This document shows positions 62,980 through 64,000 of a stretch of 64,000 nt of DNA, piece by piece. The first letter of the stretch is position 1. Every line of letters starts with the position of its first letter. The notes below the pieces were generated by a model. That model made no database searches, was not told the DNA's origin, and saw only the letters and a program-made list of their open reading frames with translations. Made by a program: the position numbers and the translations under genes. This DNA is from Pelagadaptatus aseana (GTDB taxonomy: Bacteria; Pseudomonadota; Gammaproteobacteria; Pseudomonadales; Cellvibrionaceae), in NCBI GenBank assembly GCA_040365065.1, contig BAABNI010000010.1:62001-126000 (forward strand), in the 5' to 3' direction.

Positions 62980-64000
62980 ATGACAACTCTTTCCAACACT
63001 CTGTCCCTGCCCTGTGGCGCAGAAGTAAAAAACCGAACGTTTAAATCCGCCATGAGCGAACAGCTGGCCGACCGCAACAACAACCCCTCAACCAGTCTCT
63101 TCAATCTCTATGGCGCCTGGGCTGAGGGCGGCATAGGTATTTGTACCTCAGGTAACATCATGATCCAACGAGACGCTCTTGGAGAGCCGAAGAACGTCGT
63201 ATTGGACGACAGCTCGGACCTTGAAGCCTTTCGTCAATGGACACAGGCCGGACGCGCCAATGGCACGCAATTCTGGGCACAACTGAACCACCCGGGAAAG
63301 CAAATCCCCAGTTTTCTGAGCAAACAACCCGTAGCCCCTTCTGCCATACCTCTGGGTGAAGGTCTGGATAAAGCCTTTAATTGCCCAAGAGAGCTGTCAA
63401 GCGAGGAAATATCAGCACTGATTCAGCGGTTTGCCGATGCGGCGCAACAGGCTAAGGACGTGGGATTTTCCGGCGTACAGATCCATGGCGCCCACGGCTA
63501 TCTGGTCAGTCAGTTTCTATCCCCTCATCACAACCAACGTCAAGATGAGTGGGGAGGCAGTCTGGAAAACCGTATGCGCTTTGTCATTGAAATCTATCAG
63601 GCCATTCGCAGCAAAGTCGGCTTCGATTATCCAGTAGCCATCAAACTTAATTCTGCGGACTTCCAAAAAGGCGGCTTTGGCGAGGGCGAATCACTGGAGG
63701 TCATTAAAACACTGGAATCCCTTGGCATTGATCTGATCGAAATCTCCGGCGGCAACTATGAGAATCCCAATATGATGGGAAGTGGATCGACCCAGAAAAG
63801 AGAGGCCTATTTCATCGATTACGCGGAAAAAGCCAAAGCCATTTTGAAGAATACGCCTCTGGTTGTTACCGGTGGCTTTCGCAGCGCCAAAGCCATGAAC
63901 GAGGCAATCCAATCAGGAGCCTGCGATATGGTTGGCATGGCAAGACCCATGGCCATTGACCCACAACTGCCAAACAAATTGATCAGCGACAGCCAGCATA
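62980..64000 (+). CDS. NADH:flavin oxidoreductase, Old Yellow Enzyme family, cut by the window end
   Basis: The first 340 codons are present, starting at the ATG at 62980 with AGGAG nine bases upstream; there is no stop before the window ends. Family features: NRTFKSAMSEQLAD near the N-terminus, the QLNHPGKQ segment, the substrate-binding His pair region QIHGAHGYLVSQFLSP, NQRQDEWGGSLENRMRF, and FMN-binding VVTGGFRSAKAM and DMVGMARPMAID. These FMN enzymes reduce the C=C bond of electrophilic alkenes. With a TetR regulator upstream, it is probably induced by reactive electrophiles. Confidence 0.93.
   Translation, partial: MTTLSNTLSLPCGAEVKNRTFKSAMSEQLADRNNNPSTSLFNLYGAWAEGGIGICTSGNIMIQRDALGEPKNVVLDDSSDLEAFRQWTQAGRANGTQFWAQLNHPGKQIPSFLSKQPVAPSAIPLGEGLDKAFNCPRELSSEEISALIQRFADAAQQAKDVGFSGVQIHGAHGYLVSQFLSPHHNQRQDEWGGSLENRMRFVIEIYQAIRSKVGFDYPVAIKLNSADFQKGGFGEGESLEVIKTLESLGIDLIEISGGNYENPNMMGSGSTQKREAYFIDYAEKAKAILKNTPLVVTGGFRSAKAMNEAIQSGACDMVGMARPMAIDPQLPNKLISDSQH

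Overview
The window looks like a chromosome segment from a marine-type gammaproteobacterium of the Pseudomonadales/Cellvibrionales sort. This is inferred from three things: a complete Na+-pumping NADH dehydrogenase (nqr) operon, a core gene order (sthA, apbE, nqr, gap, mfd, csiV, nagZ, psrA, lexA, sulA, topA) that resembles the one I know from Pseudomonas, and a large TonB-dependent receptor. I see no rRNA, tRNA, CRISPR array, insertion sequence or prophage. Genes are densely packed on both strands.

Region 1 (about 0.16-16.8 kb) is the most interesting part and reads as one catabolic locus. The minus strand carries a TonB-dependent receptor, a YfcC-type membrane transporter, an isoaspartyl dipeptidase (IadA family), a secreted cyanophycinase and an Lrp/AsnC regulator, in that transcription order. 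Upstream lies a class III (omega) aminotransferase, and divergent from it runs astA-astB-aspA-astE-argC-argB. Together these can convert cyanophycin (multi-L-arginyl-poly-L-aspartate) to beta-Asp-Arg, then to Asp and Arg. Asp would go to fumarate by AspA, and Arg to glutamate and succinate by the arginine succinyltransferase (AST) route. The usual AstD dehydrogenase is absent and ArgC plus ArgB sit in its place. I propose that they run backwards on succinylated intermediates and harvest an ATP. The argB copy has a G8 homopolymer that puts its expected start out of frame.

Region 2 (16.8-21.3 kb) holds an AraC-type regulator, a divergent crotonase-family gene and a malic enzyme-phosphotransacetylase fusion (maeB). 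Region 3 (21.3-31.8 kb) is redox metabolism: soluble transhydrogenase, NqrM, ApbE, NqrFEDCBA and a long-form glyceraldehyde-3-phosphate dehydrogenase. Region 4 (31.9-48.5 kb) is conserved housekeeping: mfd, csiV, a cold-shock protein, a methylthio-nucleoside phosphorylase, an MscS channel, nagZ, psrA with a PsrA-like box, lexA-sulA behind tandem LexA boxes, topA, and several small proteins of unknown function.

Region 5 (48.6-64 kb) holds a universal stress protein, the ABC-F protein Uup, lytic transglycosylase Slt, a small CheZ-like protein facing cheV, a DUF5610-like protein, and a Ser/Thr phosphorylation module. That module comprises a twin-FHA protein, a PP2C phosphatase, and a transmembrane kinase with PEGA and SUMF1 domains. 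The window ends with two small uncharacterised genes, a TetR regulator and a truncated Old Yellow Enzyme gene.
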